This document shows positions 7,654-16,830 of a stretch of DNA of 32,775 nt, in pieces. The position numbers and the translations under genes are program-made. A model generated the notes under the pieces. That model saw nothing but the letters and a program-made list of their open reading frames with translations. It did no database searches and had not been told where the DNA came from. Source of the stretch: an uncultured Bacteroidota bacterium (GTDB lineage Bacteria; Bacteroidota; Bacteroidia; Bacteroidales; UBA12481). How positions within the stretch are numbered: position 1 is the stretch's first letter; each line of letters starts with the position of its first letter. The DNA lies in NCBI GenBank assembly GCA_903919065.1, contig CAIXHD010000365.1, positions 1 to 32,775 on the forward strand, written 5' to 3'.

Positions 7654-9198
7654 TTAAAATTTCACGACTTTGCCAACATCAAGTTTTAATCCTTCACCAT
7701 CTGCAATTTTATAATAAAAGATACCTGCCGGCAGGTCGGAAAGGTTCAGTGTCGTATTTGACTGATTAACAAAATATTCTTTTACAAGCTTTCCAGCCGG
7801 GTCAAAAATCCTAACATAATAATCCCGGACATTTTGAGCTGCGATAATATTCAGTTGATTATTGACAGGATTCGGAAATATTTTAAAATCCGACTCTGAC
7901 AACATCGGGCTTTCACCCGGTAAACCTGTCAGCATATTCGTCAGGTCGACAAGATAGGCATCAAGGCTTGTGTCCTCGCTAATATTTGTCCTCCAGTTAC
8001 TTCCAAACAATATCCGTGTTCCATACTTGCTGACGGTTGCATGGGGTTCGGCAAAGTAAACACTGTTATCAGGATCCGGTGTGGAAGGGGAAAATCGTCT
8101 GCTGTGATGATGGGCATATCGCTCAACACTGCCTGTTCCATCCATTTTAAGAGCAAATACCTCATCTTCAAAAGGAAGCCAGCCAGCATTGTCATCGGTC
8201 AGACGACCGGTATAATCGAAAGTACTGATTATAGCCCATCCCGGTCTCGATAATGCTCTGCATGAAATATGTAAATCGAAAAACGGGGAAACAGAAAGCA
8301 GTCGGGTTTCAGCTCCGGTAGCTAGTGAATATTTATTAATGTGGGTCATATTGGCATTGTCATCATAAACATCCATGATTAAAACCTCCTGTCCCCCGGC
8401 ATCCAGACCCAAATCACTATGTCCCGCTCCCAGACCCTTTTGCCATATAAAATTGAAATTTCGGTCATAAACTTCGACTCCATGATATCGTCCGGTTTCC
8501 TCATCTGCATAATCAACAACCACATAATTACCCAAGGGTGATATCGAAACCCAGTCAAAATCAGCCAACTGTCCCTGAGGTAAAGGCAACGAAGCCGGAA
8601 TTGAATTATTCAGCATATCGTACACCAGAAGGTCATGAAAAACTACCTCACCAGTGGTGTAATTGTACATTTGTCCGACAACTGCATAGTACCGGCCATC
8701 GTTTGAGAGATTTCCCTCACCGCGGGTATTAGCCCAGGTATATGGGGCAAATACATGGATGGGTGTGACTGCATCATTCAGTACATTGTAACTATAAAGG
8801 ATGCTGTCAGGATTATAAAGAATAAGGTCAGGGTTGGTCGGATGCCAAAACACATCCTCTCCGCCAATACCGTCCAAAATCCGGAGATATTCATAGGTCT
8901 GACCATTATAGAGGTAAGCTTCACCGGTTCCGGACCGAAGGATCATCAATGATTCATTGCTGTTCCATGCCTGTCGTTTTGAATAATCAGGAAACAGACC
9001 ATGAATACCTGCAGCCCGGGCATCGGTAAGCCTTAAAAGCGGTGTTTTGAAATTCGGGTCAGCAATAAGAACGCCTTTCTGCGGTTGAACAAGATCACCC
9101 TGAAAGATAACGCTATGACCAGTCACAAACTGACTAACGAGTACCTGAGAAATGGATAATCCCATTATCATCAGGAAAATTGATTTAATGGATTTCAT
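7654..9198 (-). CDS. Secreted beta-propeller protein with T9SS type A sorting domain
   Basis: 514 residues from the ATG at 9198; an in-frame ATG eight codons earlier (9222) is possible, but the 9198 start begins the signal peptide directly (MKSIKSIFLMIMGLSISQ). Residues about 40-420 are repetitive beta-rich segments with WD40/TolB-like blades, for example HPTNPDLILYNPDSILYSY, ISPLGNYVVVDYAD and HATVSKYGTRILFGSNWRT, reminiscent of oligogalacturonate-lyase-like propellers, though I cannot assign an enzyme. The last about 80 residues are the type IX secretion sorting domain: KIFPNPVNNQLNI, GKLVKEYFV, LSDLPAGIFYYKI and a basic C-terminus. It is therefore secreted or surface-attached. Divergent from the GH92 gene by 121 bp. 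Confidence 0.8.
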   Translation of the reverse strand: MKSIKSIFLMIMGLSISQVLVSQFVTGHSVIFQGDLVQPQKGVLIADPNFKTPLLRLTDARAAGIHGLFPDYSKRQAWNSNESLMILRSGTGEAYLYNGQTYEYLRILDGIGGEDVFWHPTNPDLILYNPDSILYSYNVLNDAVTPIHVFAPYTWANTRGEGNLSNDGRYYAVVGQMYNYTTGEVVFHDLLVYDMLNNSIPASLPLPQGQLADFDWVSISPLGNYVVVDYADEETGRYHGVEVYDRNFNFIWQKGLGAGHSDLGLDAGGQEVLIMDVYDDNANMTHINKYSLATGAETRLLSVSPFFDLHISCRALSRPGWAIISTFDYTGRLTDDNAGWLPFEDEVFALKMDGTGSVERYAHHHSRRFSPSTPDPDNSVYFAEPHATVSKYGTRILFGSNWRTNISEDTSLDAYLVDLTNMLTGLPGESPMLSESDFKIFPNPVNNQLNIIAAQNVRDYYVRIFDPAGKLVKEYFVNQSNTTLNLSDLPAGIFYYKIADGEGLKLDVGKVVKF

Positions 9199-9292
9199 TT
9201 TAGAGGTCTTTAAGCAGATCATTTATACTAAGTTAAGGAATAATGAAGGTTATTGCCAAATAAATTATGGCTGCGCAATCCGAAAGAGGGGT

Positions 9293-9300
9293 TATCTTTA
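9293..9300 (+). promoter_or_regulatory. Putative -7 box (TATCTTTA) for the GH92 gene
   Basis: TATCTTTA is one base off TAnnTTTG and lies 19 bp before the chosen GH92 start at 9320, supporting that start over the upstream ATG at 9152. No clear -33 TTTG is visible. Confidence 0.3.
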
Positions 9301-9319
9301 TCAGATTAATATTCTTAAT

Positions 9320-11569
9320 ATGAAATTGCCACTCAATACCTCGTTAATTGGTTCACTGTTTATAGCCATTTCCTTATTATCATGGTTACCATTATGTTCC
9401 CAGGAAGTTCCCATGCCGGTTGATCTGGTTAATCCCCGGATAGGCGGAATCAGTCATGTTCTTATGCCAACATTTCCTACGGTGCACAGGCCTTACGGAA
9501 TGGTCCGGTTTTTCCCGGTCACCAGTCCGGGCATTTCAGATTCTTACCTGGGTGGAAGGATTTACGGATTTCCTCTCAACCGGCCTGAACATAGAGGAAG
9601 AGCAGTTATTACCCTCATGCCTTTATCAGGATTGGAATCATTGAAGAAAAGTGATTTCAGCTCAGCGATTGACCGTGATTTTGAAAAAGTTACACCTTAT
9701 CACTATTCGGTATTGCTTGAAGACAATAATATCACTGTAAATTTTGCACCATCGGAAAGAAGTGGAATCTATCGATTTACGAATGAATCCGGGAAAGATC
9801 TGGTTTTGGTATTTCAAACATCTGGTCAGGGCAGCTTTGATTTAATAAATGAAACCAACATTACCGGACGTGAAGCTTTCAGTGGGGTCGTTGAATATGC
9901 CAACATATGCTTTGATCGTCCGGTGAAGCAATCCGGGTATGTGGATTCGGAAGGAAAAATCGTTAATGAGAAAAGCATAAAGGGCAGGAATTTAAAATAT
10001 TTCGTGGCTTTCAGCGGATCGAAACCTGTACTGATGAGTTACGGAATTTCCTGGATCGACGAGGCCCAGGCCGGGAAAAACCTGCATCAGGAAATCCCTG
10101 CCTGGGATTTCGAAAAGGTCGTAAAAGAGGGTCGCGATGTATGGAATCGTGAACTTGGAAAGATAAAAATCAAAGGGGGCACTTCAGATCAGCAAATCAC
10201 ATTTTACACCGCCCTGTACCGCTGCATGGAGCGCATGGTGAATATTAATGAATACGGGCGCTATTATAGTGCTTATAACAAATTGGTGCTCGAAACCAGT
10301 CATGATTTTTATGTCGATGACTGGAGCTGGGATACTTTTCGCAGTTTGCATCCATTGAGATTCCTGCTTAGTCCGGATCGTGAATCGGACATGATAAAAT
10401 CCTATATCCTGATGGGCAGGCAGGGTGGCTGGATGCCGACTTTCCCACAGATATCCGGCGATGCCAAGTGCATGATCGGCCATCATCAGGCGGCGATCAT
10501 TGCTGATGCCTGGATGAAAGGGGTCCGGGGATTTGATCTTAAAGAAGCATATACTTTATTGCGAAAGAACGCCATGGAGGGGACAATGATCCCCTGGCAG
10601 GAGGGACCGGCAACCGAACTCGACCGATTTTACCGGGAAAAGGGATGGTTCCCTGCACTTTCCCCTGATGAACCTGAAACAGTTAAAGAGGTTGGCCCCT
10701 TTGAAAAGCGGCAAGCAGTTGCAGTCACTCTGGAAGAATCATATGATGACTGGTGCCTTTCGCAATTAGCCGGCGAGCTCGGGCAGATGGATGATCAGAA
10801 GCTCTTTTTAGCCAGATCAGGAAATTATAAAAACGTTTTCAATCCAGCCACAGGATTTATGTCGCCAAAAAAAGCAGATGGCAGCTGGGTAGAACCTTTC
10901 GATCCGAAAATTTCCGGGGGGACAGGTTGCCGCGACTATTTCGCTGAGATAAATTCGTGGAACTATTCCTGGTTTGTTCCCCATGATATAGATAATCTGA
11001 TAACCTTGATGGGTGGAAAAGAAAAATTCACCAGCAGGCTGGATCAGCTTTTTGAAGAGTCGCTTAACGGATATGCAAAATGGACTACTATCTCCACACA
11101 ACCCGATGCTTCCGGAATAGTTGGCCAGTATGTAGCAGGTAACGAACCAGGATTCCATGTTCCGTATCTATATGTATTTGCCGGTGAGGCCTGGAAGACT
11201 CAGAAGCGAGTGCGGCAGCTCATGGATGCATGGTATCGCAACGATGTTATGGGAATTTGCGGGGATGAAGATGGAGGAGGATTATCATCGTGGTATGTAT
11301 TCTCCGCCATGGGCTTCTATCCAATGACACCGGGAAAACCAGAATATGTAATTGGAAGTCCTGTTTTCGAAGAGGTGAGCATTGATCTTGGACACGGGAA
11401 AGAGCTGAATATCAAAGCTCAGGGGTCCAGCGCACAAAACAAATATGTTACAGATGTTACAGTTAACGGCCAATCTGTTAAGAATTTCCGGTTCAGCCAA
11501 AAGGATATTTCCGATGGAGGGAAAATTGTTCTTAAGATGGCTCCCCGACCCGCTCAACTTAAATATTAA
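9320..11569 (+). CDS. GH92 family glycosidase (alpha-mannosidase-like), exported
   Basis: 749 residues from the ATG at 9320. The frame is open back to 9152 but that would overlap the divergent gene and bury the signal peptide, which is clear from 9320 (hydrophobic run ending PLCSQ). GH92 landmarks in order: N-terminal VNPRIGG and PTVHRPYGMVRFFP; DDWSWDTFRSLHPL; QISGDAKCMIGHHQAAIIADAW; NEPGFHVPYLYVFAGE with the conserved Glu; and GDEDGGGLSSWYVFSAMGFYP with the D-x-D pair. GH92 enzymes are calcium-dependent exo-acting alpha-mannosidases on N-glycans or yeast mannan; length is normal for the family. The subtype cannot be told. Together with the GH172 gene it suggests polysaccharide or glycan use, but there is no SusC/SusD pair in the window. 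Confidence 0.9.
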   Translation: MKLPLNTSLIGSLFIAISLLSWLPLCSQEVPMPVDLVNPRIGGISHVLMPTFPTVHRPYGMVRFFPVTSPGISDSYLGGRIYGFPLNRPEHRGRAVITLMPLSGLESLKKSDFSSAIDRDFEKVTPYHYSVLLEDNNITVNFAPSERSGIYRFTNESGKDLVLVFQTSGQGSFDLINETNITGREAFSGVVEYANICFDRPVKQSGYVDSEGKIVNEKSIKGRNLKYFVAFSGSKPVLMSYGISWIDEAQAGKNLHQEIPAWDFEKVVKEGRDVWNRELGKIKIKGGTSDQQITFYTALYRCMERMVNINEYGRYYSAYNKLVLETSHDFYVDDWSWDTFRSLHPLRFLLSPDRESDMIKSYILMGRQGGWMPTFPQISGDAKCMIGHHQAAIIADAWMKGVRGFDLKEAYTLLRKNAMEGTMIPWQEGPATELDRFYREKGWFPALSPDEPETVKEVGPFEKRQAVAVTLEESYDDWCLSQLAGELGQMDDQKLFLARSGNYKNVFNPATGFMSPKKADGSWVEPFDPKISGGTGCRDYFAEINSWNYSWFVPHDIDNLITLMGGKEKFTSRLDQLFEESLNGYAKWTTISTQPDASGIVGQYVAGNEPGFHVPYLYVFAGEAWKTQKRVRQLMDAWYRNDVMGICGDEDGGGLSSWYVFSAMGFYPMTPGKPEYVIGSPVFEEVSIDLGHGKELNIKAQGSSAQNKYVTDVTVNGQSVKNFRFSQKDISDGGKIVLKMAPRPAQLKY

Positions 11570-11660
11570 AGTTGGTATCCGAATTTGGGAATAATAGCTG
11601 CCATTCATCAAATACTTGCCTGTCAGGATTACATAACTCATTGAACAGAAATAAAAAAGA

Positions 11661-11668
11661 TACCTTTG
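11661..11668 (+). promoter_or_regulatory. Putative -7 box (TACCTTTG) for the TPR histidine kinase
   Basis: TACCTTTG is an exact match to the Bacteroidota TAnnTTTG consensus, 24 bp before the GTG start at 11693. A TTGA at 11641 could be the upstream box but the spacing (16 bp) is shorter than usual. Confidence 0.45.
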
Positions 11669-11692
11669 TTTTTGTAAGAAATTGAAGAATCC

Positions 11693-13774
11693 GTGCGGCA
11701 TAAGAGTCTCTTTTGTATCGTTTTTTTGTGGGCATTTCTATATTCCACGAAAGGTGATTGTCAGGTATCTTCAGGGAAATTAGATACACCGAGCCTCAGA
11801 AGGCCGATTACCATTTCTCTGATTGATTCGCTGAATAAGACAGCTTTTTCAATTTTTCGGACAGATCCGAACAAAGCAAAAAAACTTGCACTCGCTGCAC
11901 TGCAGTATTCCAAACAACTGAATTATCCGACAGGCGAAGGGAAGGCATCCAACTACTTGGGTATTACCGAACATATTGCCGGTGAATATGACTCTGCTGC
12001 AGCTTATTATAAGCATGCCATTGAAGTATTCCAGACCCTTCGGGACACACAATATCTCGGCAAGATTTACAATAATATGGCGTACTTGTACACCGACCAG
12101 GAGTATATGAATCTGGCCCTGGAATATAATCTGAAATCATTCGCAATTGCTGAGGCACTGAAAGATACAGCCAGCATCCTCGATTCTTATAACAACATTG
12201 GGTTGTTCTATGAAAGTATCGAGAAATATGACAAGGCATTGGAATATTTCAACAAAATGGTTGAATTGACAGAATCAAAAAAAGAACTGGCCGAGTCATA
12301 TTATTCAGCTTTGGCAAACATCGCCTTAATCGATATATTTCAAAATAATTTTAAAAATGCCTCAGCGCTCCTGAAGGATGTACTTACATATTCCAGATCC
12401 GTTCAGGATAATTACTCCATTGCGCAAACCTACAATTCTCTGGGTCTGATGTATTTGAAAACGAACCATGCGGATTCTGCTCTCATTGCTTTTGCTGAGT
12501 CAGACCGGTATGCTGCTATTCTTGAAGACAAAAAAACAATGGCAGGAAACGGTCAGAAGGTCGGGGAATTATACTTTCAGCAAAAGCAGTATGAAAAAGC
12601 CAGGGATCAATTTGAAAAAACGTTCGTCCTCGCCCATGAAAACAGCTTTCTCAAAATCGAAATGGAAATCAGTTTTTATCTGTCCAAAATAGATTCCGTT
12701 AACAGGGATTTTTTTCCTGCACTCCAAAAATATCAGACCGGTGTTACACTTCGCGATAGCTTAAACTCGATCAGCCTAAAAAAGCAGATTGCTGAGATGA
12801 GCATCAAATATGAGAGCATTAAAAAAGATCAGGAAATATCCATGCTTAAGAAGAATAAGGAGATTCAGGATCTTGGAATGAAAAAGCAGGTAACTCAAAA
12901 AAAACTTCTGCTGATTATTTTGTTAATCGTAATTGGCTTCTTTTCTCTGGCATTTTACAGCAGGAGGCAAATTGCAATCAAGAATGCCATTTTGCTCAAA
13001 CATGAGGAACAATTGGAAGAGATGGTGGCTGAGCGAACGGCAGAATTATTGGCTGCCAAAGAAAAGGCTGAAGAGAGTGACCGCCTGAAATCTGCTTTTC
13101 TGGCTAATATGAGTCATGAAATCCGCACCCCACTTAATGGTATAATGGGTTTTATGGATTTACTTGAAGACAAAAATGTCTCCAAGGAAGATCAGGAAAG
13201 TTACTTCGAGATCATCCGTAAAAGCAGCGACCGTTTACTCTATACTATTAACAATATCATTGACTTCTCTAAAATCGAATCGCGGCAGATGAAGGTTCAC
13301 TTTTCAGAGTTCGATTTTTCTGAAAGGGCAATATTCCTCGTTGACTTCTTCACTCCGGAGGCAATCCGGAAAGGCCTTCAGTTTGAGTTCAGGAAGGATC
13401 AGCAAATTGGCTCTGCGATCATATGGAGCGACAAGGACAAGCTTGATGCCATCATGACTAATCTGATTAAGAACGCAATCAAGTATACCAACCAAGGTTT
13501 TATTGAATTCGGATACCATTTTGAGGAAGGACAACTCATCCTATACGTTAAGGATACTGGTTATGGCATCCCACCCGAGCGTCTGCAATCCATTTTCGAC
13601 CGTTTTACTCAGCTTCACGGTGGCCTTAAAGAATCATTTGAAGGGTCGGGTCTTGGCCTGGCTATTTCAAAAGGCTATATCGACCTGCTTGGTGGTACGA
13701 TAACTGTGGAATCTGAAGTGGATAAAGGATCAATATTCCGGGTGAATGTTCCTGTTTCATTGAAAAACAGCTGA
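11693..13774 (+). CDS. TPR-domain membrane sensor histidine kinase
   Basis: 693 residues, GTG start (the reading frame gives a proper signal peptide from here, ending about DCQVS). Residues about 50-350 are tandem TPR units (e.g. GKIYNNMAYLYTDQEY, SILDSYNNIGLFYESI, AQTYNSLGLMYLKTN), presumably periplasmic. A coiled coil follows, then one membrane segment about residues 402-422 (LLLIILLIVIGFFSLAFY). The cytoplasmic part has HisKA with FLANMSHEIRTPLNG (phospho-acceptor His475) and HATPase_c with the N box LIKNAIKYT, G1 DTGYGIP and G2 GSGLGLAIS. There is no receiver or output domain and no response regulator next door, so the partner is elsewhere. Signal unknown. It ends one base before the convergent lipoprotein gene. 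Confidence 0.88.
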   Translation: MRHKSLFCIVFLWAFLYSTKGDCQVSSGKLDTPSLRRPITISLIDSLNKTAFSIFRTDPNKAKKLALAALQYSKQLNYPTGEGKASNYLGITEHIAGEYDSAAAYYKHAIEVFQTLRDTQYLGKIYNNMAYLYTDQEYMNLALEYNLKSFAIAEALKDTASILDSYNNIGLFYESIEKYDKALEYFNKMVELTESKKELAESYYSALANIALIDIFQNNFKNASALLKDVLTYSRSVQDNYSIAQTYNSLGLMYLKTNHADSALIAFAESDRYAAILEDKKTMAGNGQKVGELYFQQKQYEKARDQFEKTFVLAHENSFLKIEMEISFYLSKIDSVNRDFFPALQKYQTGVTLRDSLNSISLKKQIAEMSIKYESIKKDQEISMLKKNKEIQDLGMKKQVTQKKLLLIILLIVIGFFSLAFYSRRQIAIKNAILLKHEEQLEEMVAERTAELLAAKEKAEESDRLKSAFLANMSHEIRTPLNGIMGFMDLLEDKNVSKEDQESYFEIIRKSSDRLLYTINNIIDFSKIESRQMKVHFSEFDFSERAIFLVDFFTPEAIRKGLQFEFRKDQQIGSAIIWSDKDKLDAIMTNLIKNAIKYTNQGFIEFGYHFEEGQLILYVKDTGYGIPPERLQSIFDRFTQLHGGLKESFEGSGLGLAISKGYIDLLGGTITVESEVDKGSIFRVNVPVSLKNS

Positions 13775-13775
13775 C

Positions 13776-15662
13776 TTAAGTTGGAGGATGCAGTCTTTTC
13801 TGGAACCAGATCCTAACATCACGCATTTTTTCCAATTGACCAGCAGGGACATGGCGACGGCAGCTTGATCTTTCTTCACTATTTTCAGGAGCTCCCCACC
13901 GTATCTCGATACCGTCGTTTGGGTTGTATGCCATTTCAAAGGCATCTTTTCTTTTCAGCAGATCTTCAATGGTAAGTTTTTGCTCTTGTCCGTTTGTGCG
14001 GGTGTAGGATATTGAAAGCTCAGCTATTTTTTCGGCGAGGAAGGATTCCAGTTTTACCTTAACCTGTTCGGGCGAACTTAATGCCGGTAATTTATAATCC
14101 TCCGGAGACCTGACAATCTTACTGGGGAAATCCAAGACAGCATCCATAGCAATTAACAGCCGAAGGTCCCTGTTGGGTGTTGAGAAATTCTCCCATTGCC
14201 CACCTGCCTGAAAAACACCTGCCGGACGACCAGGCATTTGAATTATCTCCCCAGGATGTGATTTCATGTATTCTTCCCCATTGGAGACCGAGTTAACCCT
14301 GACAATCAATTGCTCATGCAGAGCCTGTATAAGATCAAGCAATGCCGTTTCCGGATCAAGAGGTTTAGGATTAATGGTCCGCTCCAAAGTGTGATAAAAC
14401 AGGTCACCAGCCATCCCTTTTTGTTGCATCGAAAATGGAACCAGTCCAGATTGATCTGAAATCTCTTCGTTTTTAAGGAGTCGCTCCTGTCCATTATTCA
14501 CTGCGATCGGGCGAAAGGCTTTGAAACCGGGATCTCCGATAACCTCAGTGGTTGTGAACAGGAAGTTACCTTTCCAGAACCGTTTGATAGCAACAGTGAG
14601 ATCAGGCTGGGCATCAACAGAGAGAAGCATTCCCGGACGGTTGCTTGACTGAGGAACCCATTTTACCAGGATCAGTGTATGTCCATATGGATCTGCAAAA
14701 ACTGTTCCGGGACGCAGAGAATTCCTGGTTAATGCAACGGGATAATAATCAGAAGATTCGTCCTTTAATGCGGTCCGGGCAGTTCCCGAATGCACTCCAT
14801 CCATAATACGCCTCAGAAAGGCATTGAATGACAAAACCGGATTCGATCTTGATGTTGGAGAATCATTCGTTATCCAGCGACCGGTTTGTGGCGCCTTGCC
14901 CAACCAGCCCCGATCACACTCATGAAAACCGAAAGGCAATCCCAGTTTCCATGCAAAATAGGCTCTAAAGTAAAAAGGGTTATCCGCACAATCAGGCTCC
15001 ATGATCACCTTGGCTTTACTTAATGGATCATCCTCCCCAAAACCAAGATGATTATATAAAAAGTTACTCTTCGGATTTTGCATCACTACATCCAAAGCTT
15101 TCCAGGACGAGCGTTCATCTGAATCATAAAAAAGCGCATTTATCCATGCAGAGTAGAGCGCTTCTGTATCGCTCCCCCACCCCCGGGTTGTTTTCCAAAT
15201 TACCCCAGGAGATTGTACAACCGGCTTATTATCGGTAACAGTGAACTCCAGATTATGAACTTCCCTTCCCTTCTCCAACAAAGTAGCCCTGTATTTACCT
15301 GCCTGCAAAGCACTGAATTGATCAATTCTCCAAAATGGCAAACCATCACCGTTCCGGCTTTTCCTGGAATCTGAGGTACCAGCTGGTCCGCTGACTTCAA
15401 TTTTTGCTTTCCGGATATTCTTTCCACCGGTTGCCAGAATACTGAATTCTTCACCTGCACGCGGGCTTGCCGGTGATATGAGCAGAGCATAAACCGGATT
15501 GAACTCAGTGCCGCTGTCGTATTCGTCTGTTGAATCTGCGGCAGGATTTAAAAATTGGCTTTTGTCCTTGCTGGCTGAACGGTTTTCACAAGAAAGCATC
15601 CCCGCTGACAGAGCAGTAAAGCATACTGTTATCAGTAAAATACGGATTGATTTTAAAGCCAT
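13776..15662 (-). CDS. Uncharacterised lipoprotein with possible papain/transglutaminase-like Cys-His core
   Basis: 628 residues. Residues 1-25 are a lipoprotein signal with lipobox ending at Cys25 (GMLSC). Residues about 55-145 look like a beta-sandwich (Ig-like) domain. A conserved-looking core follows: PDCADNPFYFRAYFAWKLGL with Cys225, and DPYGHTLILVKW with His328. A Cys at a helix start followed about 100 residues later by His in a strand is the arrangement of NlpC/P60 and transglutaminase-like cysteine proteases, so I suggest that fold but do not claim it. The C-terminal 200 residues are mostly helical and charged. It may be co-transcribed with the HEPN and lipocalin genes upstream, although those are separated from it by 59 bp. 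I do not recognise a named family. Confidence 0.6.
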   Translation of the reverse strand: MALKSIRILLITVCFTALSAGMLSCENRSASKDKSQFLNPAADSTDEYDSGTEFNPVYALLISPASPRAGEEFSILATGGKNIRKAKIEVSGPAGTSDSRKSRNGDGLPFWRIDQFSALQAGKYRATLLEKGREVHNLEFTVTDNKPVVQSPGVIWKTTRGWGSDTEALYSAWINALFYDSDERSSWKALDVVMQNPKSNFLYNHLGFGEDDPLSKAKVIMEPDCADNPFYFRAYFAWKLGLPFGFHECDRGWLGKAPQTGRWITNDSPTSRSNPVLSFNAFLRRIMDGVHSGTARTALKDESSDYYPVALTRNSLRPGTVFADPYGHTLILVKWVPQSSNRPGMLLSVDAQPDLTVAIKRFWKGNFLFTTTEVIGDPGFKAFRPIAVNNGQERLLKNEEISDQSGLVPFSMQQKGMAGDLFYHTLERTINPKPLDPETALLDLIQALHEQLIVRVNSVSNGEEYMKSHPGEIIQMPGRPAGVFQAGGQWENFSTPNRDLRLLIAMDAVLDFPSKIVRSPEDYKLPALSSPEQVKVKLESFLAEKIAELSISYTRTNGQEQKLTIEDLLKRKDAFEMAYNPNDGIEIRWGAPENSEERSSCRRHVPAGQLEKMRDVRIWFQKRLHPPT

Positions 15663-15721
15663 AGATTATCGAATGTTCATATCGCCCGTAAAGATGGCAA
15701 AAATATCGGGCAGGGGTCGTC

Positions 15722-16108
15722 TTAAAAATAAAGCAGGGTTTGTGAATCCCAAATGGAGTCGTCATTAATATTCTCGTGATGGCTGATCCGTGCACATATA
15801 TCGAAAATATGTTTGGCCGAACGCATGAAGTCCGCAGCCTCAGAAGGGTTGATGTCATCTGGAGCCCTCACAATTTCAATATCGATCTCTGGTGCATAAT
15901 TCTTGGCCAACTTTCCTAATTGAAAAAGACTATACCCAGCAGGTATTTCGATATTCCGGCTCTCGGCAACGGCTCTGAATGACTTTTCAATACTTTGTCT
16001 GGAAAACCAAACGACTTTGTCCGAACATAAGGGATCAGCCAGAAAATTTTCAGCGAAAGCCAGATCATCCTTCGCCCTGTTTAACCAATCTTCGGTCAGG
16101 CTTTTCAT
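15722..16108 (-). CDS. HEPN domain protein without a neighbouring nucleotidyltransferase
   Basis: 128 residues. The N-terminal half matches the HEPN helical bundle: EDWLNRAKDDLAFAENFL, then WFSRQSIEKSFRAV (the family pattern Q-x-x-E-K-x-x-K/R-A). HEPN proteins normally pair with a minimal nucleotidyltransferase (MNT) as toxin-antitoxin modules or act as RNases with an R-x4-6-H motif. The canonical Rx4-6H is not obvious here; ARISHH near residue 112 is the nearest His-containing segment. The upstream neighbour, six bases away, is a lipocalin, not an MNT. Function unknown. Confidence 0.75.
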   Translation of the reverse strand: MKSLTEDWLNRAKDDLAFAENFLADPLCSDKVVWFSRQSIEKSFRAVAESRNIEIPAGYSLFQLGKLAKNYAPEIDIEIVRAPDDINPSEAADFMRSAKHIFDICARISHHENINDDSIWDSQTLLYF

Positions 16109-16114
16109 TAATCA

Positions 16115-16651
16115 TCACTTTTGCGGAACTTTAATCAGATTTTCGACAGCAAAGCCTCTCTTTTTGGCTTTCTCAACGAGCATATTATAAATGCTGTCGG
16201 ATATTTTTGGCTCACGGTTTAATATCCAGATAAAATTATCTGAGTTGCTGCCAATCATGGCATATTGATAATTTACCTGATCGAGTTCCATAATCAGGTA
16301 ATCAGCATAAAAATTTAAAAAGAAGGAAACTTTCAGTTTCGATAAATCCTGTGGATTCGGGATCATAGCCTTGCCAACAGCTTTTTTGTGCCGGCCATCC
16401 AAAGAATTTTTGTACCCTTCATTCAAGACTTTGATTTTCCCATCAGAACGGAGTGAATAGGTAGCAGTAACACCAGTAAGACCTTTCTCAAATGAATGGT
16501 CGAACCGGGCGACTTCATACCATCGACCAAGGTAGCGGTTCAAGTCGACCCCACTGACCGTTGATTTATCTACCCCGGAATCCTTGGACTGACTACTGCA
16601 ATTACAGCAAAGGATGGAAAGAAAGAGAGCGAGCAGGACTGGCTTTTTCAT
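16115..16651 (-). CDS. blc: Outer-membrane lipocalin (Blc-like lipoprotein)
   Basis: 178 residues from the ATG at 16651, close to the length of E. coli Blc (177). The frame stays open upstream to 16888, but the residues there are low complexity and overlap the divergent transporter, and only 16651 gives a lipoprotein signal (hydrophobic run then LCCNC). The lipocalin signature GRWYEVARFDHSFEKGL is at about residues 41-57; VTATYSLRSDGKIKVLNEGY and YAMIGSNSDNFIWILNREP are the following strands and second motif. Bacterial lipocalins bind fatty acids or lysophospholipids at the inner face of the outer membrane and are often induced by membrane stress. Six bases upstream of the HEPN gene, probably one transcript. 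Confidence 0.9.
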   Translation of the reverse strand: MKKPVLLALFLSILCCNCSSQSKDSGVDKSTVSGVDLNRYLGRWYEVARFDHSFEKGLTGVTATYSLRSDGKIKVLNEGYKNSLDGRHKKAVGKAMIPNPQDLSKLKVSFFLNFYADYLIMELDQVNYQYAMIGSNSDNFIWILNREPKISDSIYNMLVEKAKKRGFAVENLIKVPQK

Positions 16652-16689
16652 AAGGTATTCATTGGTATATAAAGTTACGGAAAATAATT

Positions 16690-16745
16690 GCACAGATGAA
16701 TGAATTGAGGGGTGAGATGGAGAGAGAGTCATTGAGTGAGGTGTT
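16690..16745. repeat. Degenerate G/A-rich short-repeat tract in the lipocalin-transporter spacer
   Basis: The divergent spacer between the lipocalin and the transporter contains a TGAG/GGTGAG/ATGGAGA-type low-complexity stretch with a rough 7-base rhythm. It is much less regular than the other arrays and I list it as a possible decayed member only. Confidence 0.3.
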
Positions 16746-16792
16746 GTTATGGCGATGTAGCAAAGGTCATGAATCAGTGAAATCTTTTTTTC

Positions 16793-16800
16793 TATCTTTC
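16793..16800 (+). promoter_or_regulatory. Putative -7 box (TATCTTTC) for the sugar transporter
   Basis: TATCTTTC preceded by a T-run, 30 bp before the ATG at 16831. The same eight bases occur upstream of the gene at 3453. Confidence 0.35.
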
Positions 16801-16830
16801 GGTGCAAAATATTTACCATAATAAAATAAA

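Noticed and set aside
9152-9319. N-terminal extension of the GH92 gene from the ATG at 9152.
   Set aside because: It overlaps the divergent gene, has no family resemblance and would bury the signal peptide that begins at 9320.
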